Shown: positions 1 to 5,296 of the stretch, piece by piece | Numbering within the stretch: position 1 is the first letter of the stretch | Layout: every line of letters starts with the position of its first letter | Source of the DNA: Candidatus Thorarchaeota archaeon | Lineage (GTDB): Archaea > Asgardarchaeota > Thorarchaeia > Thorarchaeales > Thorarchaeaceae | Length of the DNA: 5,679 bases | Assembly (NCBI GenBank): GCA_016839345.1 | Contig: JAEOUL010000248.1 | Location: forward strand, 1 to 5,679 | Direction of reading: 5' to 3' | Notes under the pieces: model-generated | What the model was told of the DNA's origin: nothing | The model's input: the letters and a program-made list of their open reading frames with translations, nothing else | Databases searched by the model: none | Translations under genes and position numbers: made by a program

Positions 1-408
1 ACAGATATCCTAGTAACAGCAACACCATCTAGAAAAGCACTCATTGGCGCAGATGTAATTCAAGAGGGACTTCATATCAATGCCATTGGAGCAGATGGGC
101 CAGGGAAACAGGAATTAGATCCAGATATTATGAAACTTGCAACTAAGATTGTGGTGGATAGTTTAGCACAGTGTGTTAGAATTGGTGAGATTCAGCATGC
201 ATTTGGTGAAGGACTGATTACAGAATCATCAATCCACGCGGAGATTGGTGAAATCCTAAATGGTGAGAAGGTGGGAAGAGAGTCTGAAAGTGAGATTACT
301 ATCTTTGATTCTACTGGATTATCAGCTCAAGATATTGCAGCTGCAAAGATAGTATATGATGCTGCAAAAAAGAAGGGTCTGGGAAGAAGAATCAATTTGC
401 TAGGATAG
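1..408 (+). CDS. Alanine dehydrogenase / ornithine cyclodeaminase family protein, C-terminal part (5' end outside window)
   Basis: The frame is open from base 1 and ends at TAG 406-408, giving the last 135 residues of a protein that is normally about 320-350 residues long. What is visible is the end of the NAD(P)-binding Rossmann domain and the return to the catalytic domain. The segment begins with DILVTATPSRK, then the family signature INAIGADGPGKQEL (visible residues 26-39), whose Asp32 and Lys36 match the Asp/Lys of the GGDCPGK motif in ornithine cyclodeaminase. Near the end is the conserved IFDSTGLSAQD followed by an alanine-rich helix. The PGKQELDP and FDSTG wording is closest to what I know of archaeal alanine dehydrogenases (NAD-dependent pyruvate/ammonia to L-alanine), but ornithine cyclodeaminase or another imino-acid reductase cannot be excluded without the N-terminal half. 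The enzyme is expected to be cytosolic. The gene is intact at its 3' end and is followed by a hairpin terminator. Family assignment is firm; the substrate is not. Confidence 0.9.
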   Translation, partial: TDILVTATPSRKALIGADVIQEGLHINAIGADGPGKQELDPDIMKLATKIVVDSLAQCVRIGEIQHAFGEGLITESSIHAEIGEILNGEKVGRESESEITIFDSTGLSAQDIAAAKIVYDAAKKKGLGRRINLLG

Positions 409-436
409 ATACAATAATAGAAAAAAAGGTGAAGGT

Positions 437-470
437 AGTTCTGAACACCTAATATGCTCAGAACTCCTTT
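437..470. terminator. Bidirectional hairpin terminator between convergent genes
   Basis: A perfect 8-bp inverted repeat (agttctga 437-444 and tcagaact 458-465) encloses a 13-base loop. On the plus strand it is followed by CCTTTT. On the minus strand the same hairpin is followed, after about ten bases, by a run of seven T (complement of 421-427). It lies between two genes that end towards each other (stops at 406-408 and 493-495), so it can serve both. Archaeal termination depends mainly on T-tracts, so the hairpin may also protect the 3' ends. Confidence 0.6.
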
Positions 471-492
471 TAATCTAGGTATTCCCCAAGTC

Positions 493-849
493 TCACCTGA
501 AGTGAGCCTTTGTTGCAGGCATTAGCAAGTAGATTACGATTATTGCACTAAGAGCAATTGAAACCAGGTTAGCTATATCTGCGAGATTGCCCATTAGACC
601 TACTAAGAGACTAAGGAGATTGATAATCAGAGCCCATAGCCAGGCCCATGATTTCAATGTGTATAGTCCGTAGAACAGAAGCAATCCGATGATACCAAAG
701 ATTATTGGGAAGATTGCCAAAAGCAACCCAAGAATTGGAAGCAGCATAGCACCAGCCATAAATGCAAGTGCTCCTATTGCTAGAGCTGCAAGAGCCTGTA
801 GTAGCTGTAGAATAGCTAACAGTAGGACTCCAGTTGGTTTATCAGACAT
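493..849 (-). CDS. Small four-helix membrane protein of unknown function
   Basis: This 118-residue protein is almost entirely hydrophobic. Predicted membrane segments lie near residues 7-30, 35-62, 68-87 and 92-111, with a short polar N-terminus (MSDKPTG) and a basic tail (TKAHFR). The opening KPTGVLLLAIL, the central GLYTLKSWAW turn and the closing IVIYLLMP tail are a pattern I recognise from many small archaeal and bacterial membrane proteins resembling the DUF2127 type; no biochemical role is known to me. The ATG at 849 is supported by a strong GGAGG (minus strand, 861-865) 11 bases upstream and by the downstream position of a leader hairpin. It is transcribed alone: its 3' end meets the terminator at 437-470, and the next minus-strand gene lies 215 bases upstream. 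The high leucine, alanine and isoleucine content makes homology claims risky, so the function is left open. Confidence 0.8.
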   Translation of the reverse strand: MSDKPTGVLLLAILQLLQALAALAIGALAFMAGAMLLPILGLLLAIFPIIFGIIGLLLFYGLYTLKSWAWLWALIINLLSLLVGLMGNLADIANLVSIALSAIIVIYLLMPATKAHFR

Positions 850-920
850 ATGTCGTTATTCCTCCGAACACAACGCATGTTGTGAGTTCAGTATGCACAC
901 CTGCGTCTCTAATAAAGAAA
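850..920 (-). promoter_or_regulatory. Leader with ribosome site, hairpin and TATA-like box for the small membrane protein
   Basis: Reading on the minus strand towards the ATG at 849: a TATA-like TTTATT (complement of 912-917), then a 6-bp inverted repeat with a 4-base loop (cacaac 869-874, gttgtg 879-884), then GGAGG at 861-865. If transcription starts about 26 bases past the TATA-like box, the leader is roughly 40 bases and begins with the hairpin, four bases short of the Shine-Dalgarno. The dyad could be an operator or a leader hairpin. The TATA call is weak; the Shine-Dalgarno is clear. Confidence 0.45.
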
Positions 921-956
921 ACGTGTATTACATTTCAATGCCATAAGTCCTGTTTT

Positions 957-963
957 AAAAAAA
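957..963 (-). terminator. T-tract, possible terminator of the upstream regulator gene
   Basis: Seven A on the plus strand give seven T on the minus strand, about 100 bases past the stop of the regulator at 1065-1415 and before the promoter of the small membrane protein. There is no convincing hairpin beside it. T-runs alone can terminate archaeal transcription. The rest of 921-1064 is AT-rich and I see no gene, repeat or RNA in it. Confidence 0.3.
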
Positions 964-1064
964 TATAATTAGTTCACAATAGTTGATATGCATTTTGATT
1001 CGATATCTGATGAGTTGGAAAGAGTAAGACACCAATCTTGAGAATGAAATAAACAAGGAGCTGA

Positions 1065-1415
1065 CTATCGCTCAACAGACTTCAATGCGATGATTTCATC
1101 CTCGAGATCATTTATCTTGTGTGTCATCTCAAGGACAGTATTGAGAAGTACAGAAATCAAATACCCATAATTGACAGTGTATTTGTTCTCCTTTCGATTG
1201 ATAATATTCGCTTCCTCAAGCCTTCTTGCCGCATTAGTAATCGATTGTTTAGATACCTCTCTCTTGTCCACAAGACCGTCTACAGTTTTGCGAACTTCAC
1301 GCGGCTCAACTGGGGGTCCCTTCAAATCTCCAAGGAGACTGTACAGCACCATAAGTCCTGCGCTCATGCGGGGATTCATCAATTTAGCAAAAGTTAGTTC
1401 GAGATCCGATGTCAT
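1065..1415 (-). CDS. Winged-helix DNA-binding protein with C-terminal helical tail
   Basis: A 116-residue protein with the pattern of a small winged-helix transcription regulator. Helix one covers about residues 16-31 (MSAGLMVLYSLLGDL), helix two about 37-50, a recognition-like helix about 53-70 (EVSKQSITNAARRLEEANI), and a short basic wing about 71-82 (INRKENKYTVNYG). From residue 84 to 112 the sequence is one long amphipathic helix (ISVLLNTVLEMTHKINDLEDEIIALK) that probably forms a dimer coiled coil. I cannot name the family; it is comparable in design to PadR-like or MarR-like proteins but matches neither clearly. The ATG at 1415 is preceded by AGGAAG at about 8 bases. It is divergent from the TraB-family gene and may regulate itself and that gene through the palindromic region between them. 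No ligand-binding domain is present. Confidence 0.7.
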   Translation of the reverse strand: MTSDLELTFAKLMNPRMSAGLMVLYSLLGDLKGPPVEPREVRKTVDGLVDKREVSKQSITNAARRLEEANIINRKENKYTVNYGYLISVLLNTVLEMTHKINDLEDEIIALKSVER

Positions 1416-1448
1416 GCTACACTTCCTACTCCCAAGATTGGATAGACC

Positions 1449-1538
1449 TAGTAAACGCTAAGTCTGTGAAAAACCTTCTCGTCTTGTTCCGAGAGGCTTA
1501 TGGAGCCTGATGAGTCAGTCTCTTCCAATAAACGTTTA
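1449..1538. promoter_or_regulatory. Divergent promoter region with palindrome and matching half-site
   Basis: The palindrome taaacgttta (1529-1538) has an inverted partial copy, gtaaacg (1451-1457), about 76 bases away; the rightmost copy reads cgtttac (1533-1539). The left copy overlaps a weak minus-strand TATA-like TTTACTA (complement of 1449-1455) that would serve the regulator gene starting at 1415. Placement at both ends of the divergent region is what an autoregulating repressor would need. This is a pattern reading, not a known operator. Confidence 0.35.
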
Positions 1539-1562
1539 CCCCATAAAAGCTCGGTACAAAAG

Positions 1563-1572
1563 AGGTATATCT
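1563..1572 (+). promoter_or_regulatory. TATA-like element upstream of the TraB-family gene
   Basis: The stretch aggtatatct contains a TATAT core centred near 1568, about 54 bases before the ATG at 1622, predicting a start of transcription near 1594. A second candidate, ataaaag (1543-1549), is further upstream. No good ribosome site precedes the start codon. Confidence 0.3.
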
Positions 1573-1621
1573 CAGGAATCCACACTTTCTTCGAGCGTGT
1601 AATCGATTGGTATCTGGTGAA

Positions 1622-2284
1622 ATGGAGCGAATCGTCTTCGTATCAGTCATTCATACAGATATTGAGAGTGTTGAAGAGGTCCGCCGTGTTGTTAGAGAAA
1701 CTAAACCAGATGTCGTTGCTGTTGAGTTAGATCATGAACGCTATGAGCAGCTCACAAACCCCCCAGAGGAGGAAGATATTGCTCCAGCAACAGGCGATGC
1801 GGCTCAAGATTTGATGCATCAACTTGCTCTATTGGAAAGAAGTTTGGGTGAAATTACTGGATCTGGTGTTGGAGACGAGATGTTGGCTGCTGTTGAAGAG
1901 GGTCGATCAATCGGAGCGAAGATTGCTCTAGTTGATAGACCAATGTCAGCAACGATTCAGGCGATGATGAGGGTTCCAATGGATGAATTGTATCGCTTAA
2001 CAGGAATGCTGCCTAATGCGACAAAGGATATCAAAGAAGGGGGAGCAAGTGAATTACTGAATATGCTCAAAGAAGATGGGGCTGTTGAAGATCTAATGGA
2101 ACAATTTAGATCCGAGTTTCCAGGGCTTGCTGACGTACTCATTCAACAAAGAGATCAGTACGTGGCAAAAGCACTTGAATTCATTCTTGGCGATGTAGAA
2201 GGTAAGATTGTGGTTGTTCTTGGAGCAGGACATGTTCAGGGGGTCAAATCAGCATTAACAGCTTTGCTTCTAGAGCCAAATTAG
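1622..2284 (+). CDS. Short TraB-family protein lacking the membrane domain
   Basis: A 220-residue soluble protein of the TraB/PrgY family, part of the wider Tiki/EreA/ChaN-like superfamily of putative metal-dependent hydrolases, marked by two GxxH motifs. The N-terminal motif reads SVIH (residues 8-11, so the usual glycine is serine) and leads into SVEEVRRVVRETKPDVVAVE and LDHERYEQL (residues about 16-44), the family's most conserved block, with the Glu/Arg pair at 35 and 40. The C-terminal GAGHVQG (residues 201-207) is intact. Most archaeal TraB proteins are near 390 residues with a C-terminal membrane domain; here the protein stops soon after the second motif. The function is unknown; pheromone inactivation is known only for enterococcal homologues. 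I prefer ATG 1622 because the family homology begins there; an in-frame TTG at 1607 would add five residues. No ribosome site supports either. Its stop overlaps the stop end of hypB by 4 bp. Confidence 0.85.
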   Translation: MERIVFVSVIHTDIESVEEVRRVVRETKPDVVAVELDHERYEQLTNPPEEEDIAPATGDAAQDLMHQLALLERSLGEITGSGVGDEMLAAVEEGRSIGAKIALVDRPMSATIQAMMRVPMDELYRLTGMLPNATKDIKEGGASELLNMLKEDGAVEDLMEQFRSEFPGLADVLIQQRDQYVAKALEFILGDVEGKIVVVLGAGHVQGVKSALTALLLEPN

Positions 2285-2946
2285 AATTCTATCGCTTTAA
2301 TCAAATCGTCAATGCCTTTGCCTGTTTTTGAACTAACTCTAAGAACAGGTATGGTTGCATCAACTTCACGGATATCTTGTTCTAGAGCATCGATATCGAA
2401 TTCGAGCGCATCGACAAGATCTATCTTATTGATTACCACCATATCAGCATGTTTGATTGTCAATGGATGCTTGCGAACCATATACGGGCCTTCTGTGATA
2501 CTAACTACAACAACCTTCTTTTCAGCACCAAGTGGATATCCAGCAGGACAAATCAGGTTTCCAACATTTTCTATGAAAATCACTTGATATTTGGATAGGT
2601 CGACATCACGAAGCGCAACTCTCACCATTCTTGCATCCAAATGGCATGCAGTACCAGTGTTAATTTGAACAGTGTCTACACCATGAGAAGCTACTCTGTC
2701 AGCATCTATTCTTGTCGCCAAGTCTCCAGCTATCATCAGAATTCTGTATTCGTCACTCAGGTGTTCACAGAGAGCCTCAATGAGCTGTGTCTTGCCAGTA
2801 CCCACAGAACCCATTATATCAATGACAGTAATGTCATGTTTTTCAAAGAGTTCAGCATTAAGAGATGCAGCGTCCTCATTCGCACCAAAGAGGTCTTTTC
2901 GAATGTCTATCTCAACGGTCTTTCTTCCATTTTTTGAGTCGGCCAT
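2281..2946 (-). CDS. hypB: Hydrogenase nickel incorporation GTPase HypB
   Basis: HypB is a cytosolic SIMIBI-class GTPase that, with HypA, delivers nickel to [NiFe] hydrogenase (and urease in some organisms). The 221-residue length is typical of archaeal HypB. Motifs in order: P-loop GSVGTGKT (46-53); GDLATRIDADR (74-84), the switch-I region; TACHLDARM (99-107) with metal ligands Cys101-His102; ENVGNLICPAG (126-136) with the third ligand Cys133; and guanine-specificity NKID (173-176), followed by SSKTGKG (202-208). The bacterial N-terminal CxxCGC motif and His-rich stretch are absent, as in other archaeal forms, so only the GTPase-domain dimer metal site remains. The start lies 6 bases after the stop of the S-component-like gene, with an AGAAGG overlapping the end of that gene, which indicates an operon and probably coupled translation. 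No hypA or hydrogenase subunit gene is in the window. Assignment is near certain. Confidence 0.97.
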   Translation of the reverse strand: MADSKNGRKTVEIDIRKDLFGANEDAASLNAELFEKHDITVIDIMGSVGTGKTQLIEALCEHLSDEYRILMIAGDLATRIDADRVASHGVDTVQINTGTACHLDARMVRVALRDVDLSKYQVIFIENVGNLICPAGYPLGAEKKVVVVSITEGPYMVRKHPLTIKHADMVVINKIDLVDALEFDIDALEQDIREVDATIPVLRVSSKTGKGIDDLIKAIEF

Positions 2947-2952
2947 GATAGT

Positions 2953-3516
2953 CTAACCTTCTATTTCCACAAGCTCGAGTTGTCCTTCTTCGGGATATAG
3001 GTAGTTTCCAATTATCGGTCGAATGATGAGCTTCTCAATAAGAATTGCTGGAACTACCCATATGAGTGTTTGAATCATGTCCGCAATGGCTGAAGCTATA
3101 ATTATATCGATAACAAAACCGTATACTGTTGATATCAAGAATGTCGGAATGAATCCGCCAATAATGGGTGCTCCAATGATCACAAGGAGATTGTACTTCC
3201 AAGAGTTCCTATCAGATACAAGGTGAATCGCGTATCCCGACCCTATACCCAAGCACATATTCCCAATAAAGGGTAGTAACGGAGGTTCGAGAAGAGCCAA
3301 TGATCCACCAAAACCAGTTATCGCTCCAACAAGAATACCACCAGGTATTCCTCCAATTACTCCACCCAGGAGTGAGAAAAGGAAACCAGGTGTTAGTTCA
3401 ACAAGACCAAAAATCAAGGGGATGCGGACAAATACTCTTACAACGATACCAATCGCTGCAATCAATGCAAGTGTAGTTATTGCAACCGTGTTCTTCCGTA
3501 GTGGTATAAAATCCAT
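2953..3516 (-). CDS. ECF transporter S-component-like membrane protein, upstream of hypB
   Basis: A 187-residue membrane protein with about six hydrophobic segments (near 11-31, 33-50, 52-74, 80-100, 110-137 and 143-165), short loops, and a charged C-terminus (PEEGQLELVEIEG). The size, the first helix preceded by RKNT, the PGFLFSLLGGVIGGIPGGILVGAITG segment (43-68) and the final helix ending in a basic patch (EKLIIRP) fit S components of energy-coupling-factor vitamin and metal importers. The substrate cannot be read from sequence. The MHI-type N-terminus with its histidine nickel/cobalt ligands, found in CbiM/NikM, is missing, so it is not a standard Ni/Co S component. It is second in an apparent operon: 22 bases after the regulator gene, with GAGG (3525-3528, minus strand) 8 bases before its ATG, and 6 bases before hypB. 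The ATPase and T subunits must be elsewhere. Confidence 0.75.
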   Translation of the reverse strand: MDFIPLRKNTVAITTLALIAAIGIVVRVFVRIPLIFGLVELTPGFLFSLLGGVIGGIPGGILVGAITGFGGSLALLEPPLLPFIGNMCLGIGSGYAIHLVSDRNSWKYNLLVIIGAPIIGGFIPTFLISTVYGFVIDIIIASAIADMIQTLIWVVPAILIEKLIIRPIIGNYLYPEEGQLELVEIEG

Positions 3517-3538
3517 CTATTGGTCCTCGTTGCGTAAA

Positions 3539-3916
3539 TCATTGATGCGTTTGCGGCCAGCTCTGCAACAAGAACTTTCTGGTTTCTTCATACCATTCAT
3601 CTAGTTGGGTCAATATCTCTTCTCGTACTTTTTCAGTAGATTTTGCGATATACTCGTAATAATACCCTCCTCTCTCGATAGACTGGGTTCTACGTTCAAC
3701 TAAGTCCTTCTTGTGTAGTCTGTTCAACACACGTTGTACAGTACTCCGATCTTTCTCAACCACCACTGCAATTTCCTCTACAGTTTTTGGACTGTCAATC
3801 AGATAGAGGTAGATAGTTATCTCGCTGTCTCGCAAACCAAATGCACAACATAGTAAATCTTCTTTCTTGTCAAAGCTCTTACTGAAGAGACCGACCATAG
3901 ATTCTCGCGCCTTCAT
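3539..3916 (-). CDS. TrmB/MarR-like winged-helix transcription regulator
   Basis: A 125-residue protein whose middle is a clear winged helix. Residues about 30-41 (DSEITIYLYLID) form helix one, 44-53 helix two (KTVEEIAVVV), 55-71 the recognition helix (KDRSTVQRVLNRLHKKD), and 72-89 the wing (RTQSIERGGYYYEY). The remainder, 93-117, is an amphipathic helix likely used for dimerisation. This resembles archaeal regulators that score against the TrmB family but lack its sugar-binding domain. A Cys-Cys pair at 23-24, just before the winged helix, could bind metal or sense redox state, which is speculation. The ATG at 3916 has no ribosome site but lies about 30 bases after a TATA-like box, so a leaderless message is likely; an internal ATG at 3898 is a weaker option. 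It heads the operon with the S-component-like gene and hypB and is divergent from another regulator. Confidence 0.8.
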   Translation of the reverse strand: MKARESMVGLFSKSFDKKEDLLCCAFGLRDSEITIYLYLIDSPKTVEEIAVVVEKDRSTVQRVLNRLHKKDLVERRTQSIERGGYYYEYIAKSTEKVREEILTQLDEWYEETRKFLLQSWPQTHQ

Positions 3917-3930
3917 CGTTGGTTAAACTG

Positions 3931-3979
3931 TCAAAACACATCAAAATAAGGGTTGTGTAATGAGTGCGCACAACCGGTT
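3931..3979. repeat. Cluster of small direct and inverted repeats between divergent regulators
   Basis: Within 50 bases: tcaaaa repeated with a 10-base period (3931-3936 and 3941-3946); a perfect 7-bp inverted repeat, ggttgtg (3951-3957) and cacaacc (3969-3975), 11 bases apart; an 8-bp palindrome, gtgcgcac (3964-3971); and an 8-bp palindrome, aaccggtt (3972-3979). The cluster covers the minus-strand TATA-like box and reaches the plus-strand one, which is where an operator shared by both regulators would sit. Confidence 0.5.
3941..3950 (-). promoter_or_regulatory. TATA-like box of the regulator/S-component/hypB operon
   Basis: On the minus strand CTTATTTTGA is centred about 30 bases before the ATG at 3916. 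The usual archaeal spacing puts the transcript start within a few bases of the start codon, matching the absence of a Shine-Dalgarno there. Confidence 0.5.
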
Positions 3980-3980
3980 T

Positions 3981-3992
3981 TTGAATAATACT
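3981..3992 (+). promoter_or_regulatory. TATA-like box for the plus-strand regulator
   Basis: The AT-rich ttgaataatact is centred about 50 bases before the ATG at 4037, predicting transcription from near 4012 and a leader of about 25 bases. The leader contains GGTG (4025-4028), 8 bases before the start codon, which can pair with the 16S rRNA tail. Confidence 0.4.
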
Positions 3993-4036
3993 GTAGTTCA
4001 AAAGTATTCCTTACAGACTCAGAGTGGTGCACCAGT

Positions 4037-4486
4037 ATGGATTTCAGTTCATTCAGAGATGGCTATAGTCAAGATACAAGACATGACGGTGGTTCTAGAC
4101 GCCTTCAGCCAATCAATCTCGCTCCCCTCAAGGGAGCTATTGAGGCGGATCCTGTTAGATCGAGGGTTCTTCGAGTACTTATAGAGGACGGAAATTGGGT
4201 TACAACCACAGATCTATTGAGAGCTGCACGTCATGAGCGTCCAATTGTCGGAGCTGTGACTATAGGGACCATCTTGAACGGTATGAATGAACTTGTAGCA
4301 TCCCGATTGATTTTGAGTAGAACCTCACCTACCTCGGGAATAGATTGGGCAGAGTGGAGAATAAATCCTGATTGGTTAGAACCGACAAGGAAACTACTCC
4401 AAATGATGATGCGTCCTAAGTTCAAGCCTTCTACATCAAAGGATTTCCCAGGCAGGGATGAAAGACTGCTTGAAGACCCCACGTAG
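4037..4486 (+). CDS. Putative winged-helix DNA-binding protein
   Basis: A 149-residue protein I do not recognise by name. Residues 1-30 are polar and low in structure. From about 38 to 110 a winged-helix pattern is visible: DPVRSRVLRVLIEDGN (helix one), TTTDLLRAARHE (helix two), AVTIGTILNGMNELVASRLI (recognition helix, about 73-92), and a wing, SRTSPTSGIDWAEWRINP. A short helix with LLQMMMRPK and a charged tail follow. The start is fixed by an upstream in-frame stop at 3986-3988, with no other start codon between it and ATG 4037, and by GGTG 8 bases ahead. The gene ends with TAG directly followed by TAA. It is divergent from the TrmB/MarR-like regulator and is followed after 74 bases by a membrane transporter-like gene, which it may control. 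An overlapping plus-strand frame at 3960-4184 is not a credible rival because it lacks protein character. Confidence 0.65.
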   Translation: MDFSSFRDGYSQDTRHDGGSRRLQPINLAPLKGAIEADPVRSRVLRVLIEDGNWVTTTDLLRAARHERPIVGAVTIGTILNGMNELVASRLILSRTSPTSGIDWAEWRINPDWLEPTRKLLQMMMRPKFKPSTSKDFPGRDERLLEDPT

Positions 4487-4493
4487 TAATCTT

Positions 4494-4509
4494 TACTCAT
4501 TTATGAGTA
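4494..4509. repeat. 16-base inverted repeat upstream of the second S-component-like gene
   Basis: Arms tactcat (4494-4500) and atgagta (4503-4509) are perfect 7-bp complements around TT. No T-tract follows, so termination is unlikely. It lies about 20 bases upstream of the TATA-like box at 4527-4537, a position suited to a regulator-binding site, perhaps for the regulator encoded just upstream. Confidence 0.45.
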
Positions 4510-4526
4510 CCTAACCCTAGATGGGT

Positions 4527-4537
4527 AAATTAATAAG
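4527..4537 (+). promoter_or_regulatory. TATA-like box, near-leaderless promoter
   Basis: The stretch aaattaataag has its TTAATAA core centred 28 bases before the ATG at 4561. There is no Shine-Dalgarno in between, so the message should begin at or very near the start codon. This supports ATG 4561 and the long polar N-terminus it implies, and shows that the gene can be transcribed apart from the upstream regulator. Confidence 0.6.
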
Positions 4538-4560
4538 GGGACCATTCGGGCAGCTTTTGT

Positions 4561-5205
4561 ATGGTAGACTACACCACTCAAGGGAGTTCTAAATTGCTGG
4601 ACGAAGAAGAACCTCAAGACTTTGAACTCACAGAGGTTTCGGAGAGTTCTGATAGAGTCAGAAAAATTGCTGTGGGGGGAATACTTGCTTCTATCTCAGT
4701 TGCAGTAGCTCCGACAGTAGGGTTCATTGCAAGAGTCGCTGGATGGGGAATAGCATTCTTCGACCATGTTTCCATCTTCTGGATGATATCCTTCCTGATT
4801 GGGGGTCCTCTGGTAGGATCAATCAGTCTAATAGCAGGAGGAATCGCTCTCTTTCCCTTTGATCCATTCGCACCTTTTGGACCAATCTTTAAGATTATTG
4901 CGACTTTGCCTATGATGCTAGTCCCTTGGTATGGTGTTAGAAGATTGAAAAGCGAAGAGAGGGGAGAAGCCCTTTCTAGACCCAGATTCTATGCTACTCT
5001 GATGTTTTTTGCGTTATTATTACGTCTTGCACTCATGATTCCAATCAATGTAGCATACATGGCTCTGGTTGCTCCTGTTTTTTCAATTGAGATAGTCATT
5101 AACATGGGAATAATCCTGAACTTCTTTCAGAGTTTGTGGGATGCATTGATTCCATTCATCATTGTTTACCCGACTGGTGTGTTCAAACATTTCAAAATGT
5201 GGTGA
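4561..5205 (+). CDS. ECF transporter S-component-like membrane protein with acidic N-terminal extension
   Basis: A 214-residue membrane protein. Residues 1-31 are polar and acidic (LLDEEEPQDFELTEVSESSD), then RVRK leads into about six hydrophobic segments (near 36-57, 62-80, 82-98, 105-124, 143-170 and 176-202). The RKIAVGGILASISV opening, the LIGGPLVGSISLIAGGIA segment (79-96), the LLRLALMIPINVAYM helix (153-167), and the closing NFFQSLWDALIPFIIVYPTG with a basic end fit the ECF S-component fold. The substrate is unknown: the motifs differ from what I know of riboflavin, thiamine, biotin or Ni/Co S components. The acidic extension is unusual, since S components are normally nearly all membrane; it may contact partners or be regulatory. 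The ATG is set by the TATA-like box 28 bases ahead. No ATPase or T subunit gene is beside it. It is not obviously similar in sequence to the S-like protein at 2953-3516. Confidence 0.75.
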   Translation: MVDYTTQGSSKLLDEEEPQDFELTEVSESSDRVRKIAVGGILASISVAVAPTVGFIARVAGWGIAFFDHVSIFWMISFLIGGPLVGSISLIAGGIALFPFDPFAPFGPIFKIIATLPMMLVPWYGVRRLKSEERGEALSRPRFYATLMFFALLLRLALMIPINVAYMALVAPVFSIEIVINMGIILNFFQSLWDALIPFIIVYPTGVFKHFKMW

Positions 5206-5237
5206 CCGAAAAAAGGTATCATGAACAGCTGGAATTC

Positions 5238-5248
5238 GCTTAAATACA
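5238..5248 (+). promoter_or_regulatory. TATA-like box for the zinc-ribbon/Yip1-like gene
   Basis: The stretch gcttaaataca holds TTAAATA (5240-5246), close to the archaeal consensus, predicting transcription from about 5269. This leaves about 27 bases before GTG 5297, with GTGAG (5282-5286) as a possible ribosome site. The rest of 5206-5281 holds no gene that I can see. Confidence 0.55.
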
Positions 5249-5296
5249 CAGACGAAAACACATAGTTAGACATCTCTCTGTGTGAGTTGGCGAATC

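Noticed and set aside
689..946. Plus-strand open frame antisense to the small membrane protein
   Set aside because: It is the complement of a clear membrane protein with a good ribosome site. The serine/alanine/arginine-rich translation is typical of a shadow frame.
1119..1461. Two plus-strand frames antisense to the small regulator
   Set aside because: The minus-strand frame shows a coherent winged helix and coiled coil; these frames do not show any fold pattern.
1494..1508. Small inverted repeat aggct/agcct as a terminator or operator
   Set aside because: The 5-bp arms are expected by chance, and no T-tract follows.
2312..2937. Plus-strand frames antisense to hypB
   Set aside because: They lie entirely within the unmistakable hypB coding sequence.
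2953..3516. Assignment as NikM/CbiM nickel-cobalt S component because of adjacent hypB
   Set aside because: The N-terminal MHI motif and its histidine ligands are absent, so only a general S-component-like call is justified.
3960..4184. Plus-strand open frame of 74 codons overlapping the regulator at 4037-4486
   Set aside because: It overlaps the better frame, has no ribosome site and no recognisable protein pattern. Its first codons lie in the operator-like repeats.
5220..5264. Fourteen-codon open frame starting at ATG 5220
   Set aside because: It is very short, has no ribosome site, and overlaps the promoter of the next gene.
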